From NCBI GenBank assembly GCA_025094145.1, contig JALLLS010000001.1, positions 682,001 to 746,000 on the forward strand: 64,000 nt of DNA, in the 5' to 3' direction. The translations under genes and the position numbers were made by a program. This DNA is from Spinellus fusiger (Eukaryota; Mucoromycota; Mucoromycetes; Mucorales; Phycomycetaceae). The notes below the pieces were generated by a model. That model saw nothing but the letters and a program-made list of their open reading frames with translations. It ran no database searches and had not been told where the DNA came from. Shown here one piece after another: positions 1 through 12,492 of the stretch (the stretch's first letter is position 1; each line of letters starts with the position of its first letter).

Positions 1-1511
1 TCCTGTAATGACAATCCTGCCATCAATGACAGCAAACTTATTATGCATAAATTGCTCACTACACAAAAAGGGAATTCATTACTCACCATTTCTTGGGCTT
101 TTGATTTCCATATTCATATTCATAACTACCTGTCATCTGTTTTGTAGGGAATACCGTAATCACGTTGAAGGCGTAACACATCAGCACCTTTGCCTGTCAA
201 TTGGTCGTTGTCTGTAATAATCCTGACATCAACACCTCGTTGTTTGGCATCGATAAGAATATCAGCAGTGTTATCGTCTGTTAAAGAAAAGACACAGACA
301 AGCAAGGAGGATTTGGCTGATCCCAAAGCAGAGATAAATGCCTATTCTATTAGTAACATACCAGTCCATTGAAATTACCTGGTAACTGTTTTCTGAAGGG
401 AAGAATACAGGGATGCAGTAAGCCTCGGAGGATAATCGCTCCAAACGATGTGGTTGGAAATATTTGGGCTTGACGCACGATCTGTTGTTTCTAAAGCGAT
501 CTCTTCCACCACCGTAGTCTACTCTTCCATTGTTCTTGTTGTTATTGTTATTGTTATTGTTATTGTTATTGTTATTGTTATTGTTATTGTTATTGTTATT
601 GTTATTGTTGTTATTTCTACCACCTCCACTATTAGGAGAAACACGTTGACGGCGTACAGTTTGGAAACCATTCATATCTCGAGACTTTGGAACATCATTA
701 TCAGACACATACTCCCGATCACTGTCCTCTTGGTCATGGTCATTATACTCTTCTGCAAGTTGGGCTAATCGAGCATGCTCAGCTAGCTCTGGTGCATCTT
801 CTTCTTCCATGTCTTCTTCGTAAGTATTAACCACTGGAGTAGGATGAGCACCTTGGTAGGATTCACTTTCACCTGCACCGTGATAAGAACTTCTCTCCCC
901 TCTTTCTGGATGGGAGACACTCTCACTGTGGACTGTCTCTGTAGCCACTGGGGGTGTAGAGACGTGTGTCATTTCACTATGAGCATGTTCACGATAGGTT
1001 TTCTTTAAGCTCGAAAAGAAGGTGGAGAAAATACTGTGCTCTTCTGGAATCTCTGTAGTAGTTGTAGGGGGATGGTGGATTGTTGACCATGAGATATGAT
1101 GCTCGTCATTATGCATATCTTCTTTTGGATGATTCTCTGGTAAGAAGCGGCTAATTCCAAGAGAACTTCCAATAAGACATGAAACATAGGTCTTCAAGAG
1201 AACAAGCACCTGTTTATCATTCTCTGACTCCATAGCTTCTTCTGCTGTCAGAAACATCTTGTTCATAATAGACACAGCCTCCTTATGCTGACCACTTTGA
1301 CGTTGCAATAGATAGTTTAAATGGATCGTCATTTTCTCGAGAACAGCAGCATTAGAGGTAACTGTATGGACAGAGGCCATAGACTGGAGAGCAAGACATC
1401 AAAATAGACTGAGTATCTCTAAAATTAAAATTACAAACTTACCTGTCTCAAGAGCATAGATACATTTAGGTCTGTCTCCGTGTCCCATGGAAGCTCGTTG
1501 ATCTCTGACAT
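1..1511 (-). CDS. PLD-domain protein, MitoPLD/Zucchini-like (partial, 3' end outside window)
   Basis: Likely cardiolipin hydrolase/nuclease of the mitochondrial phospholipase D family. Exons on the minus strand: 1443-1511, 379-1383, 130-341 and <1-58. The ATG is at 1511; an internal ATG at 1380 would start the long exon, but exon 1 (23 codons) joins it in frame through a GT-AG intron with donor GTAAGT. The conserved part is the C-terminal half: a PVFFPS block, then DVRIITDND, and after the last intron the HKD motif HNKFAVID (about residue 435), which supplies the catalytic His-Lys-Asp. MitoPLD/PLD6 proteins are short, with one HKD motif, and act as dimers. This protein differs by a roughly 330-residue N-terminal extension with acidic stretches and a tract of about 26 Asn (residues about 280-305). 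Intron 2 (342-378) would be only 37 nt, with a TACTAAT branch site. The rest of the domain lies left of base 1. The family call is firm; the role of the extension is unknown. Confidence 0.85.
535..612. repeat. Coding AAC/AAT microsatellite (Asn tract)
   Basis: Hexamer GTTATT on the plus strand is repeated about 12 times. On the minus strand it reads as alternating AAT and AAC codons inside the PLD-like gene, giving about 26 consecutive Asn. It stays in frame, so its length probably varies between strains without disrupting the gene. Confidence 0.9.
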
Positions 1512-2724
1512 GAAAAATTACTTTGAGAAGGAAGTAGACAGGAGAAAGTATATTTTGGGTATAAGACTATGTTAGCTATTGAACGCGAGAAAGTGTAACA
1601 AAAAAAAAGTTGGCCCTCACAAGACTCCGAGGCTGAATATTAAGCTTTATGAAAGTGCAACAATGGGAAAATAAATAAAAGACAGTGCTAAGCAGTATTT
1701 GAATAAGTACCTATTTTAGACAGTATAAATAGATATATCTATAGTTACATCATTGTTCAGAATACCATCTCAGTGCCATCTCAGAACTATGAGTACAAGA
1801 TATAAGAATAATTGTTCGTATAAATATGAGAAACAAGAATATTAATCAGTTGAGACGAATGCCTATACACTTTATTCATAAATTATTGGCGTACTATTGG
1901 CAAAAAAAAAATTGGTACATACAAAATAAATAGAATTAACACAGAAATAGGTTTAAAAATGGCACATGAAAAAATGAGTAAAAAGACAATGAATATAATA
2001 ACGTAGTCTATGTCTTTACCTTTCAAACTGTGGTACGGAAGAGTGGGCTATTGACTTGATGCTCAATTGTGGTTTACTAGTTCACTGAGAAGAGAGTCTT
2101 GTTCTTCTTCTTGTAGACAACCAAAGACTATAGTCTTGCTTTCTAGTTCTACTTCAGCGACATTGCCAAATTACTATTTACTATTGACTAATGGATAACC
2201 TGCTACTAATAAACAGATATCTTCTAGGACATCCAGATAGTTAAAGTAGTCATACTGCCCCACCTTACACTCTTTTTTTTTATGTCACGTAACTTATTTC
2301 CCATAGTTCTTAGTGTTCGGATTATCTTCTGAAATAAGAAGAATGGAATGTATTGACTCGGCATTCACTTGTTATAAGACATCCTGCGAATAATACTAAA
2401 CTTGAGAAATAAAATTTAATACTGGAATTGACTTGTAATCTTAATATTGTCTTGATCAAAAGTCTATTTAATAAACATCTTTAGTTAACCTTACACTAAA
2501 AGAGATGTGAGCAATTTTCATTATTTGTCGCATTTGTCGTAAATATAGGACAAAATATTCTAAAAAAAAAAATGCGATGAATTCTTAAAGGAAGGTGCTA
2601 CAGAAATTTGTGAAAATACTTTACACACCAGAAGAATCTTCTGACTTTTTAAGCGGTAACACACTTTTCCTTTACATGACGCTCTTTTAATTTTAAAAGA
2701 GTTACAAGTATCCAAATCATTACT

Positions 2725-2930
2725 TCCTTTTGTGGACACCTCAATATCAAATTGTATTATCAATAGAATATTGTTTATGAATAGCATTGTTTATTGTAAT
2801 AGTATAGCTAATGATATAGTATGACTATAGCTACTGCCCAAGTGCATTCCCTCATAGCAATAGAACCCACACCCTAAAATCATTGCGCTTTATCCTTAGG
2901 AGATAGATAGTTATGGTTGGGAATACACTT
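2725..2930 (-). repeat. Dispersed repeat R2, inverted copy
   Basis: About 205 bp matching, in reverse orientation, the copies at about 25735-25960 and 50735-50960. Shared blocks include ATAGCAATAGAACCCACACC and the stretch around CATTGTTTATTGTAATAGT. There is no coding potential, so it is MITE-like or LTR-like. Confidence 0.7.
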
Positions 2931-3324
2931 TAGATACTGCTTACCTTTTTATCACTAGAATGGCCTTTGGTAGTGTCTACAACTTTCTCTTTTTGTTTTA
3001 CTTTGTTAATAACAGCACATTACCTTGCTCAGTTATGCTCATCTTGAAAAGTACTCAAGTACTCAAGTACCAGGTTAATGGTTTCTGTGGAGGATATCAA
3101 AAAGAGGGGATTATCAATACAAATAGTTTTTCTTTCTCTCTTCTGATGTATTACACTTTAGTCTCTTCTTTCCTATAATGAATCAAGCCAAACAATCTAC
3201 ACTGATTTTTATTCTTGGACCTAAAAGACAGTATTAGAAATAATACCTTGCTATCATTAAGTGCCACTGTTAATGCCAGTTACAATGAGGTAGTTGCTAG
3301 AAATAAAAATAAAAATAAAAATAA

Positions 3325-3735
3325 AAATAAAAAACAGTGGATATTCAGTCAATGGATGGCTATACTGTTCTTAATATAAGTAGACTCTCTTTTCTTTTTT
3401 GGACAATGACCACTAGAGTTAACTTTATGGGCTTTATAATGGATCTTTCTCAAACAGTGTCATACTGCAAATACTGTGAGCTTAAGGATAACACATTATG
3501 TTGATAAATTTAGTAACTGAGTTGTATTATCAGCTTTCTTCATTGTATATCTAACTTTATAGCGTTTAATTGCAAAGTCAATAGTCAATGCTAAAACAGG
3601 CAAGTAGAGTTTGAAATAATCCATTTAAATATCGAAAGGATATTTTAAAACATATTAGCCAATTGAAATTGTCTAATGTTAAATCTCAGTGGATTTCTTT
3701 ATATATCCCAAACATATTTGGGTGTGTAAATCAAA
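3325..3735 (+). repeat. Dispersed repeat R1, degraded copy of the transposase-gene 3' region
   Basis: Matches about 24740-25175, the 3' end and downstream region of the transposase-like gene in the inverted-repeat element, and also about 44585-44885. Shared blocks are TTTGGACAATGACCACTAGA, AGGATAACA-ATTATGTT and AGGCAAGTAGAGTTTGAAAT. It is clearly older and more decayed than the 24.7-kb copy. Confidence 0.7.
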
Positions 3736-5242
3736 AGATCTGTTGAAGCAGTTCCAAGCGCAGTCCCAAATCTTCTAGTGTATATGCATTTGTAAATAGA
3801 TAGAGAATACTTCCACAGATGTTTCCAGCATGTGTTTTTGTTGAATAAAGTTAGGCTGTCGTGTTTTTGTAAATATAAAAGATTATGTATTTGAATTTCT
3901 CAACAATAAGCCCATAAGTAATTACTATTGTCTTTTTCCTTTTTTAAAATAAAAAATATTAAATAGGAAATGAAGAAAATAGATTGTAAAACATAAAGAG
4001 CAGGAACCTGGGGATTCCCATTATTTTTGTTACAGATAGGTAACACGTTTGTCTTCCATTAAAAAAATGAGGACAGTAGAGCCTGAGTTAACCACCTTGT
4101 TTATCCTGAATTTTCAATCTTCCTCTTCTCATTGAAAGTGAAAGTTGCACAACGCTTGTTGAAAAAGGGAAGGGTATTGGAAGTGGGGAAAAGGAAAAAA
4201 GAAATTTAGATAAAGCATGTCCTGCAAGTAATCAATTCTATGAATGGGACAGACTGCAAAAGACTCCACTAAAAGTAATATACAATAGCTTGAAATAATC
4301 CCACGTGTTTATGAATGTGACAGGCAATAGCTACACTGGTCGACAGATATATCCAATGTGTTAGGGTCTTGAGGGTATTACAAAGAATAAATAAGAAACA
4401 ATAATAGAGTTTGAACGGAAACACACGGCAAGAAAGGGACAAACACGATAAATTACTCTTCTCATGTCAAACAATATCTTGAAATGAAAGATGCACCTGT
4501 TCTTTCTAAATTCAGATGATGAATGAGAAAATAAAGAGCCTTATAAATATATAAATATATGGGCTGGTTAGGGAAGACTGCATCGTTTTCTCTTGGTGTA
4601 GTACAATATTCCATCTTCTTTCACTGAAAATGTTGCCTCCTTCCTACTAGGCTACTTGTAGGTGATCCTGACTGTTTTATTGTAAATGGTGAGTCCCTGG
4701 TACTCTACACCTAAAACATAAAACATCTTGGAAAATAAGCTTTGTTTATTTTAAGCACTAAGTATTGACACAGCCATCTTTATGCAACTTTATTAATCTT
4801 AGTTTCAGCATAGATCTGAATAAAAAAACATAAAATAAATCCTCCAATATAAAGCATATATGCTCATAATGACCTATTCCTGGATTGATAGTAAAAGATA
4901 TAATCGCTAGTATATTAATTTTATAATTCTTCGTCTCATCAGGGAGCTCCTTAAACTACTGATACCTGGCCATAGATTGACGTACGTCTTCCTTTTTTGT
5001 AAAATGACAAAAAAAAAAAGGGTAAGACTCTCAATGCACTCATAAACCAAATTGTTTGTTAGACCTACTACATTAATGCTCTCAAAATCATCTTTCTTTA
5101 TACCATGGGCCCAGTTGAGGAGTTTTTTGTGTTCCTCTTTTTTAATAAATGAAGAGTTATTGAACTTTTTTTGAAGATAATTGTTTACTATCTCAAAGCA
5201 TAAAGATTAGAAGCGAAATAAGACATAGGCTAGTTATAAAGG

Positions 5243-5780
5243 CTATTGATACTTGCGAGCTGTTGAATCATTACTTTCATCTTGCTCTGTAGATATATAA
5301 ACTTTAGGATCCATTGTAACTTGGCCATTTTTGCTCTCGTGTGAGTTTTGGTAAATAGCTTCAAACTGGTAGCTAAGTAAAATAAAAGTACAGGCCAAAT
5401 ACGCATCTGGATAAGCACCACACAAATACTGTTTATAATATTCCTTCCAATTCTCAAAAAGGGTAGATATAGTAATTTTCTTCTAAAAGACAATATTAAG
5501 AATTACTGTTCGATGCAAAAAAAAATCTTTGATATACATAGTCTTTATAATCACCAAGAGTATTGATATGACTGTATTGTTTTATATAGCTTTGCTGCAG
5601 CTCAAGTACTTTTTTATAACAACCTGCAAAAGATCTCTTTAAGATAAAGTGTAATAATAACAACAATAATAATAATGATAACAGTGCTCTACAAGTACCA
5701 TGCTTTGTATCTTCATCTGCATTAGTGGAATGCGTCATGTGAGCCTTTCTTTTCTTTTTGAGTTTGTGATTGCCCTCCAT
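5243..5780 (-). CDS. Small three-exon gene, function not recognised
   Basis: Predicted 135-residue protein from exons 5699-5780, 5538-5623 and 5243-5482. The introns are 75 and 55 nt; both have GT donors (GTACTT, GTATAT) and pyrimidine-rich AG acceptors (TTTTGCAG, CTTTTAG), and the frame runs through both joins. An in-frame TAG lies just upstream of the ATG, which supports the start. The N-terminus is basic (KLKKKRK). The middle and C-terminus are rich in aromatics (FENWKEYYKQYLCGAYPDAY), followed by an acidic Ser/Asp/Glu tail, which looks like real protein rather than chance ORF. I do not recognise the family. The call rests on the splice-consistent frame alone; it may be an incomplete model or a decaying gene. 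Confidence 0.45.
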
Positions 5781-8482
5781 CAAACTGAACAACTATGTAT
5801 TAACTGTAAAAAGATATTGATACCTTCATAAATATAAAATCTTTTATATAGGTAATAGTGAGTGACAGCTATATCATCAAAGTCTATTAAGAAGCCGGTA
5901 TCATTGACAAAATGGAAAACATAACATGTGAACTTGATACCTATAGGCCTATGCATGCATATAGTTGATTTTATCTTTCTATCATCAATTATAAAATGTG
6001 ACATGATAAATATACTATTCGATAGTTCTTATCATCTGAATATAGATCAATCAATGACCTTTATCATTTACATACGAATAAATCGTGGGTTTCTTTTGTT
6101 TGATCTCTGTTCAATGTCTTGGTGTGTGTGTATGTGTCAGAACTAAAGGCAGTGGTGAATATCTAGAATATTAAACAAGAAAGAATCTGAGCTAAAGATA
6201 GTGAAAGATACTGGATAAAGTAAACTTTAACTCTTTTATTCATACGTTACAACCAAAGACAAGTGGCGCACAATACTCAATAATAAACAGGACACTATAA
6301 GATGTGTGCTACAGCACATTTCTAACTGTGAATCTCTTATAATAATTACTGTGAGAATAGTGTCAGTCTTTTAAAAGTATTTTAACATCTTTTGGTTTTT
6401 ATGTTTTTTGAGTACAAATCCTGTGATGGTTGGCGACTCCTGTTTGGCTATTGAAGCTGAGAAAGGTTATCCTATATCTATGTCTTTATGAATCATCTAT
6501 CAGAGAGAGAAGAGAATCATATCTAAATCAACTCAAAGTCCATTTCTACTAGCCTTATGATTTATCACTTAAAGTACTATTAGTGGTTAAATGTATGTGT
6601 GTGTGTGTGTGTGTGTGAAAAAGTATATATTCCTCGATAGTACTCCTGCTACCTAGTCTTTGGGCACCGATAATGATACTAAAGGTATTTAAGCACAACT
6701 TTGTTTATTTGGTGAGAAATTTACAGAGAATACTTCGATCTAAATATGTTTCAATAGTATATGCTTGTTCATCTTAAACATGTTCTATTCAAACAATCAT
6801 TTTAGTAGTTTAATGGCTCTAATAATTTATTTATTTAGGCCTACAATCAGCTGTGAGCAATTACTATAGTCAATCCAATACCTGTTCAATGATTGAGAAA
6901 GAAAAAACAATTAAAGAGCTGTTTAAATAAAGCCAGCTAAGTCCAGATATTTAGCGAGTTATTCTGCTTGTTTATTTTTCTTGTAAAAATAAAACTTACT
7001 GGTGCTCTAATAATATCATTCAAAGGATCTGCTACAATAGCATAATATTCCAAACAAGGCATATTACTCATAAATAATCAAATGTCTTGACTATGACAGC
7101 CTTCAACAATAAAGTTTTATTTTTACTCATAGGAATCTGTATATTTCTCTGGAATCTGTGATGTATTAGTACCTTTAACTATCCTGCTTAATTCAGGTTT
7201 AGCCAAATCATGTCAAAATATAAACTTTTGAATAATACATTGCTTATTATGCTTTATATCCAGAAGTCTTTATATCACTTATAGTAGATAAGTGAGCACT
7301 TATAATATAGGGCTTTGGTTTAACCCTTAATGCAGTATATTAGTCAAGACTCACAGAACAGAGTCTGTCTAGCAAACTTAAGCATGGTAACAAGAGAAGA
7401 CATAGACATAAGTTTCTCATCTATGGCATTACCCTATTCCATGCAAAGGCTACATCGCCATTAAACTGTTAGAGTGTAAACATGTGAAAACCCTGGCATA
7501 TAAAAAACACACGGATGTGATATATAGGTCTGTTATAGATAATTGAGACAATTAGAGTAATCAGACACACCGGATATGTTATCAAGAGATAGTTTAATAT
7601 CTGAAACCCCTTTCTATAGAGAAAGTTATATATATACTTCCTTCAGATTCATATTCTCTTTCCTACACTAACCTTCATAGATAAGCCCCTTGTCCTGGTG
7701 CTGCCTAGAGCTTGGCTTGTACTCACCAAAGACGCATACAGCACTTCCAAGTGTGATGGTAGCATAAATATAGAATAATGTTTGTGTCTCCCTCTATTGA
7801 ACTCACTTTCTCATCAAGTGCTAGATAAAGATACAGTTTTCTTTTATCTTTTCTTTATTAGCACATCTCTGGATAGAATTCAGAAAACTAGCTTATGATT
7901 AAACAGGCGAGAGTGCCAGTACTTTTACCAGTGATAAAACAATATCTTCTAACAAGAACGGGTGAGTTCTTTGTGATACAAAAATAGATAGAGTCAAATA
8001 GGACTATTGCCCATGAAGGTGAACTCACTGTTGAATAGAAGAAAGAAGGCGATGATTCTCAGTTTAATAAATGTAGAATAAAGTGCTTTGTGTTTTATTT
8101 TTATTTTTATTACAAATATCATATGTAATACTATATAACTACAGTAACCCATTCTTCAAGATACAGTGCCAATAAGTGCAGTTAGCTCTTCTTCTGCAGC
8201 TTATTTAAAGCCTAATACTTACCAACATTAATAGCAAGAGAAGCATTAGAAACAGGTATGAAAACAAACTAGCTTTTGAACTAGATGCATGTTTAGAAAT
8301 AGTCTGTGCTATAACCCTTTTTATTTGTTATCTATGCGTGTATAATTTTTATTGTAAAAGGCATATTATAGGGTGTATCTGTAGTCTGTAACACATTCTA
8401 AAATATTATAAGTCAAACCAGGTCAAACTTTATCAAAATAAAAGCAACGGACTCTCAAACTGTCCAAGTGTTGAACTCTGTC
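5781..8482. other. AT-rich intergenic region
   Basis: No gene-like structure seen on either strand. A GT dinucleotide repeat lies at about 6593-6618. Otherwise it is plain AT-rich sequence up to GEP4. Confidence 0.5.
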
Positions 8483-9386
8483 ATGGTTCAAAGTATTAAC
8501 ATCTCTGGCATTGTGAATGCATTCAGAGTCATTCGTAATCCCAGTCTAGCACTGCCTCATATTATTGTCGATGGTATACTCCTTGATATACAGTCATTAT
8601 TCTTCCGATACCTTGTCTTATCTTTTACTAACCATAGATATTCGCAATATTAACTTTGGTCGCCTGAAGAGTGAAAAAGATATTCAGGCAATAGCATTTG
8701 ACAAAGACAATTGCTTAACTGCGCCTTATGTCTCTCACATCTACCCACCCTTTGAGGTATTCTTTTTAATTTGATAAATAATAAACAACAAACATATGAA
8801 TAGAAAGTATATATATATATATGTGTGTGTGTGTGTTTGTTTTCATTAGCAAACTCCTTAAAGATAAATAATAGGAAGCTTGGCGTGAATGTAAACAAAC
8901 TTTTGGACCTAAGAACATAGCCATTGTTTCGAACTCGGCAGGAACTACAGACGATAGCAACTATAAAGATAGGTTTATTGTTAGTCTCCTGCACTGCCTT
9001 ACACCTTTCTTGAACTCATTACAGGCCCATACACTTGAGCATTCTTTACAGGTCACAGTCTTGAAGCACAAAGCAAAAAAGCCTGCAGGTGGAGAGGCTC
9101 TTGCAAGACATTTCAAACCAATTCTACCTCAACAAGTTGCATTTGTAGGAGACAGAATTCTCACAGATGTCTTGTTTGGCAATCTTAATGGCAATCTTAC
9201 TATTTGGACGAGACAAGTAGTGACAGAGAAAGGCGATAATAAAATGGCATTATGGGTAAAGTATTTTATTTTCAACACAAACTAATTTGGTCATAAAAAT
9301 AGTTAAGACGCATGGAACATCGCTTAATCTCATATTTGCAAGAAAGAGGCGTGCAGCCACCACCTCACTTGTCAAACAAAATATAA
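8483..9386 (+). CDS. GEP4: Mitochondrial phosphatidylglycerophosphate phosphatase
   Basis: Predicted 209 residues. It dephosphorylates phosphatidylglycerophosphate to phosphatidylglycerol at the matrix side of the inner mitochondrial membrane, a step of cardiolipin synthesis. Five exons: 8483-8573, 8638-8756, 8875-8979, 9025-9255 and 9303-9386, all GT-AG (donor of intron 3 is GTTAGT). HAD-superfamily motifs are present in order: AFDKDNCL (motif I, DxD), IVSNSAGT (motif II), the KKPAGG lysine block (motif III) and FVGDRILTDVLFGN (motif IV). The N-terminus (NISGIVNAFRVIRNPSLALP) matches the typical GEP4 start. The length fits the family. The ATG at 8483 is the first in frame. It converges with the gene at 9593-11179, leaving 206 bp between stop codons. 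Confidence 0.93.
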
Positions 9387-9592
9387 ACACAGTATATGTA
9401 GTAATGACGATACAAATGATAAGAGTAATAGAGGGTATTTAACTCGTCCAACATTGGATACAAAACAGGTGTATCAATGGGTCTGTGTGTTTTCTTTTTC
9501 TTTTTCTTATTATTATTATTATTATTTCACGTTATCACTATTTTACACTGTATTTTACTCAATACTTTTTTTTTTACTATAAACTGATTTTG

Positions 9593-11179
9593 TCAATTAA
9601 GCGTCAGCATTCGAGATAATCCATAGCTATCGAGCTCTTTAAGGGCCTTTCGATACTGTCCCTCTTTGATATAACCATGCATAACACGTATAGTGAAATA
9701 AACAGCACAGGCAGTGATAGCAGTTAGTCTATCAACACTATCAGAATTGGCATAAAAGGCATTAGGCTCAACATATGGCTCTGTAATCCAGTATTTCCAT
9801 ACAGTCTCAAGTGCTTGATGATCGATCTAATTATAATAATATAAGATATGAAATAGTAATAGCTATATACACTTGCCTGGCCTGCAATGTAGTCCAGAAA
9901 ACATGACTCTGGCATAGATTCTATTTGCTCTTTTACCACTGAAATTCTTTTGGCTATCCTTCTAAGATTTTTGCGCCATCGTGTTCGATAATTAGCCATA
10001 TTTGAAAGAAAGGAGGCAATGGAACGGTAATGGCTAGTGTAGTCCTTGTCAGGATATACTTCTTGAGCTATATCTGCTGCCTCCTCATCAGTAATAAATC
10101 GAGTGCGTAGAAATATACGGCGTTGTCGACGCCAATATTCTTTCTCCAGTAATTTTTGATCTTGATTTGAATGGTTAGAGATAGGTCCATCTTGAAAGAG
10201 GGGCTTATACATAGTGATTTGTGCTGTGGGATATGAGGTCATATCATCTTTGATAAATGACGCTGTATTCTCGTCAGTATGTGTGAAGTCAGCTTCTGTA
10301 TCATTTTCCTTGGAAAATAAAGGTGATTCTGTTGCATTGAGTGGTATTGTATCCTGCTGTTGGTCGTCGGTGGGTAAGGATGAACTTGTGGCCGCCTTAT
10401 GCTGTTGGACGAGGGTGTACAGCAGCTGGATATAATGGTTAGAGGTTTGAGTGTTTACGAGTGCCAAAGGTGGGTTATTTTTTTCTTCATTCTGCTGGTA
10501 TACTGCTTCTTTTGATAAGGAAGGCTCAGACGAAAGTAGAACTTTGTTATCTATTGATAGATGCAGAGTCTCCGATACTCCCGTAAAGACAGGTGAAAAT
10601 GTGGACACAGGTAAGACAGGGAATTGCGACAGGTTTACCGCTCGACCCCGCTTATTTCGTTTCGATGGTATTTGCGGGCAGACTCCAGCCTCTCGTATAG
10701 ATTCTAGGATACTTTCACGTTTATTCTGCCTGGCATAAAGTAGTTCTGCCCCATTGACTGTACTGAATGACCAATCATATTCATTTGTAGACACAAAGTT
10801 GGAAATTACCGGTTTGTTAATAACACTGGATTGATAAGAGGCCCCATTCGTTAACTCAGATGATGAAATTGACTTTCTTGCTGCAGGATAGGGTGATCCT
10901 CTTGTATGAGAAAGAGGTGCTTCTCCAAACAGAGGCTTTCCATTTACAATTGTTCTTATGAAAGGAGAAACTCTTGACATTTTCTTATTGACTTGTAATG
11001 ATACACATAGATTTGTATTGTAGTAATATTATGCATATTGTATCAAATCAGATTCATTCACTCATTTGCTCACTTTTCCATCCGACAAAAGTGATACTGA
11101 TAGAATCATCCTTACATGTTCTTTCTTCATTTGTTTTATGAAATGCTCGTTTGACCATCCTCTTGTCGTTTTGAGACAT
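9593..11179 (-). CDS. Conserved-looking protein of unknown function, about 470 residues
   Basis: Exons: 11116-11179, 9877-10991 and 9593-9826. The first exon is inferred. An ATG at 11179, donor GTAAGG and an acceptor at 10992 join in frame upstream of the Met at 10980, which would otherwise be the start (445 residues). The second intron (9827-9876) has the donor CAG|GCAAGT, a consensus GC-AG intron; a GT donor six bases further on would also keep frame and add two residues. The N-terminal two thirds are Ser/Thr/Gln-rich and probably disordered. The C-terminal part is well packed: a basic RRQRRIFLRTRF block, an acidic helix, another basic block and a hydrophobic end. I recognise no domain. The product could be nuclear, but that is a guess. 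Confidence 0.6.
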
Positions 11180-12000
11180 AACTAAAAGATGAGAAATTGG
11201 AGGGATAGAGAGAAAAAGAGAAAAGAATAAAACAAAGATAAAATAAAAAGTGGTAAGCTTAAATTTTAACTTATTAAAAATCTACTTAAAGATAATAAAG
11301 CTCACTTGCTATTTTCTTTACTATCTTTTATATTCAGTAAGATAACTCTTAGTGGAAACTACTATTACCAGTTTACCTTTAGAAACTTTCATCCATTTAT
11401 CTTCTTTTTGGACATTTCTAATCTTTCTGAAAGACTGAATATTATTTTCAGGCATTTTATCGTCTTTATTTGCAGCGATTTATATGTTTATAATTGTATA
11501 AGCTTGTTTTTTTGTGACAATAATAAAAGCTATTGAAAGAAATCTAAGTGGAATAGTTAGAATAATGCATTATGTATTAAAAAATTATGAATATTTCAAC
11601 AGTCACTCTATCTGGTGACTAGGACGAGCTCCGCCAAGACCACGAGATCAATGAAATGGTAGACTTAGTAATAGTCCACTTGTCTTTTTTTCTCAAATAA
11701 ATGACAAGGAAAATACTAGATATTTGTATTTTAGCTCTCATCTATCACTAAAGAACACTTTTATCTATCATAAAATTATATTAGATAATGAATTATGATG
11801 AAAATAGATCATCAAAATATCTACTATATCAGTGATAAATTATAATATATCAACAAGCCTATTCTTATGCACTAGAGCCGCAGAAATATAACTTAAAATG
11901 GGACATTTTATGTAATTGTATTTAGCAGCATACTATTAAATATAGTGTTTTTTCTATTTCTATTGTGATGGATAAAGTATATATTTGTTTATATATACTT
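11180..12000. other. AT-rich intergenic region between two minus-strand genes
   Basis: Holds the promoter side of the 9593-11179 gene. No ORF with recognisable content. It grades into the minisatellite at 12001. Confidence 0.5.
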
Positions 12001-12029
12001 ATAATAATAATAAATAATAAATAATAATA

Positions 12030-12061
<32 letters not shown>

Positions 12062-12475
12062 TAAATAATAAAAATAAATAATAATAAAAATAAAAATAAA
12101 TAATAATAAAAATAAAAATAAATAATAATAAAAATAAAAATAAATAATAATAAAAATAAAAATAAATAATAATAAAAATAAAAATAAATAATAATAAAAA
12201 TAAAAATAAATAATAATAAAAATAAAAATAAATAATAATAAAAATAAAATAAATAATAATAAAAATAAAAATAAATAATAATAAAAATAAAAATAAATAA
12301 TAATAAAAATAAAAATAAATAATAATAAAAATAAAAATAAATAATAATAAAAATAAAAATAAATAATAATAAAAATAAAAATAAATAATAATAAAAATAA
12401 AAATAAATAATAATAAAAATAAAAATAAATAATAATAAAAATAAAAATAAATAATAATAAATAACAATAATAAAA
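12001..12475. repeat. A/T-only minisatellite, 22-nt unit
   Basis: After a short AAT tract, a unit of (TAA)2 followed by TAAAAATAAAAATAAA repeats about 17 times. Copies are nearly perfect; one near 12240 has a one-base deletion. The array ends about 18 nt before the VWA8 stop codon on the opposite strand, so it occupies that gene's 3' UTR. The long minus-strand ORF across it is a composition artefact. Confidence 0.95.
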
Positions 12476-12492
12476 AAGAAGCTACACTTTAT

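Larger units (their letters stand above)
1512..5242. other. AT-rich intergenic region with old repeat copies
   Basis: I find no convincing gene here. The region contains an inverted copy of repeat R2 (about 2725-2930), an AAAAT microsatellite (about 3299-3332) and a degraded copy of repeat R1 (about 3325-3735). Short ORFs here show no recognisable motif or splice structure. Confidence 0.6.

Noticed and set aside
448..768. A plus-strand ORF rich in Val and Ile opposite the PLD-like gene
   Set aside because: It is the antisense of the Asn-tract microsatellite in the spliced PLD-like gene.
11922..12467. A 181-codon minus-strand ORF of Tyr, Phe, Ile and Leu
   Set aside because: It is the translation of the 22-nt A/T minisatellite and has no real protein character.
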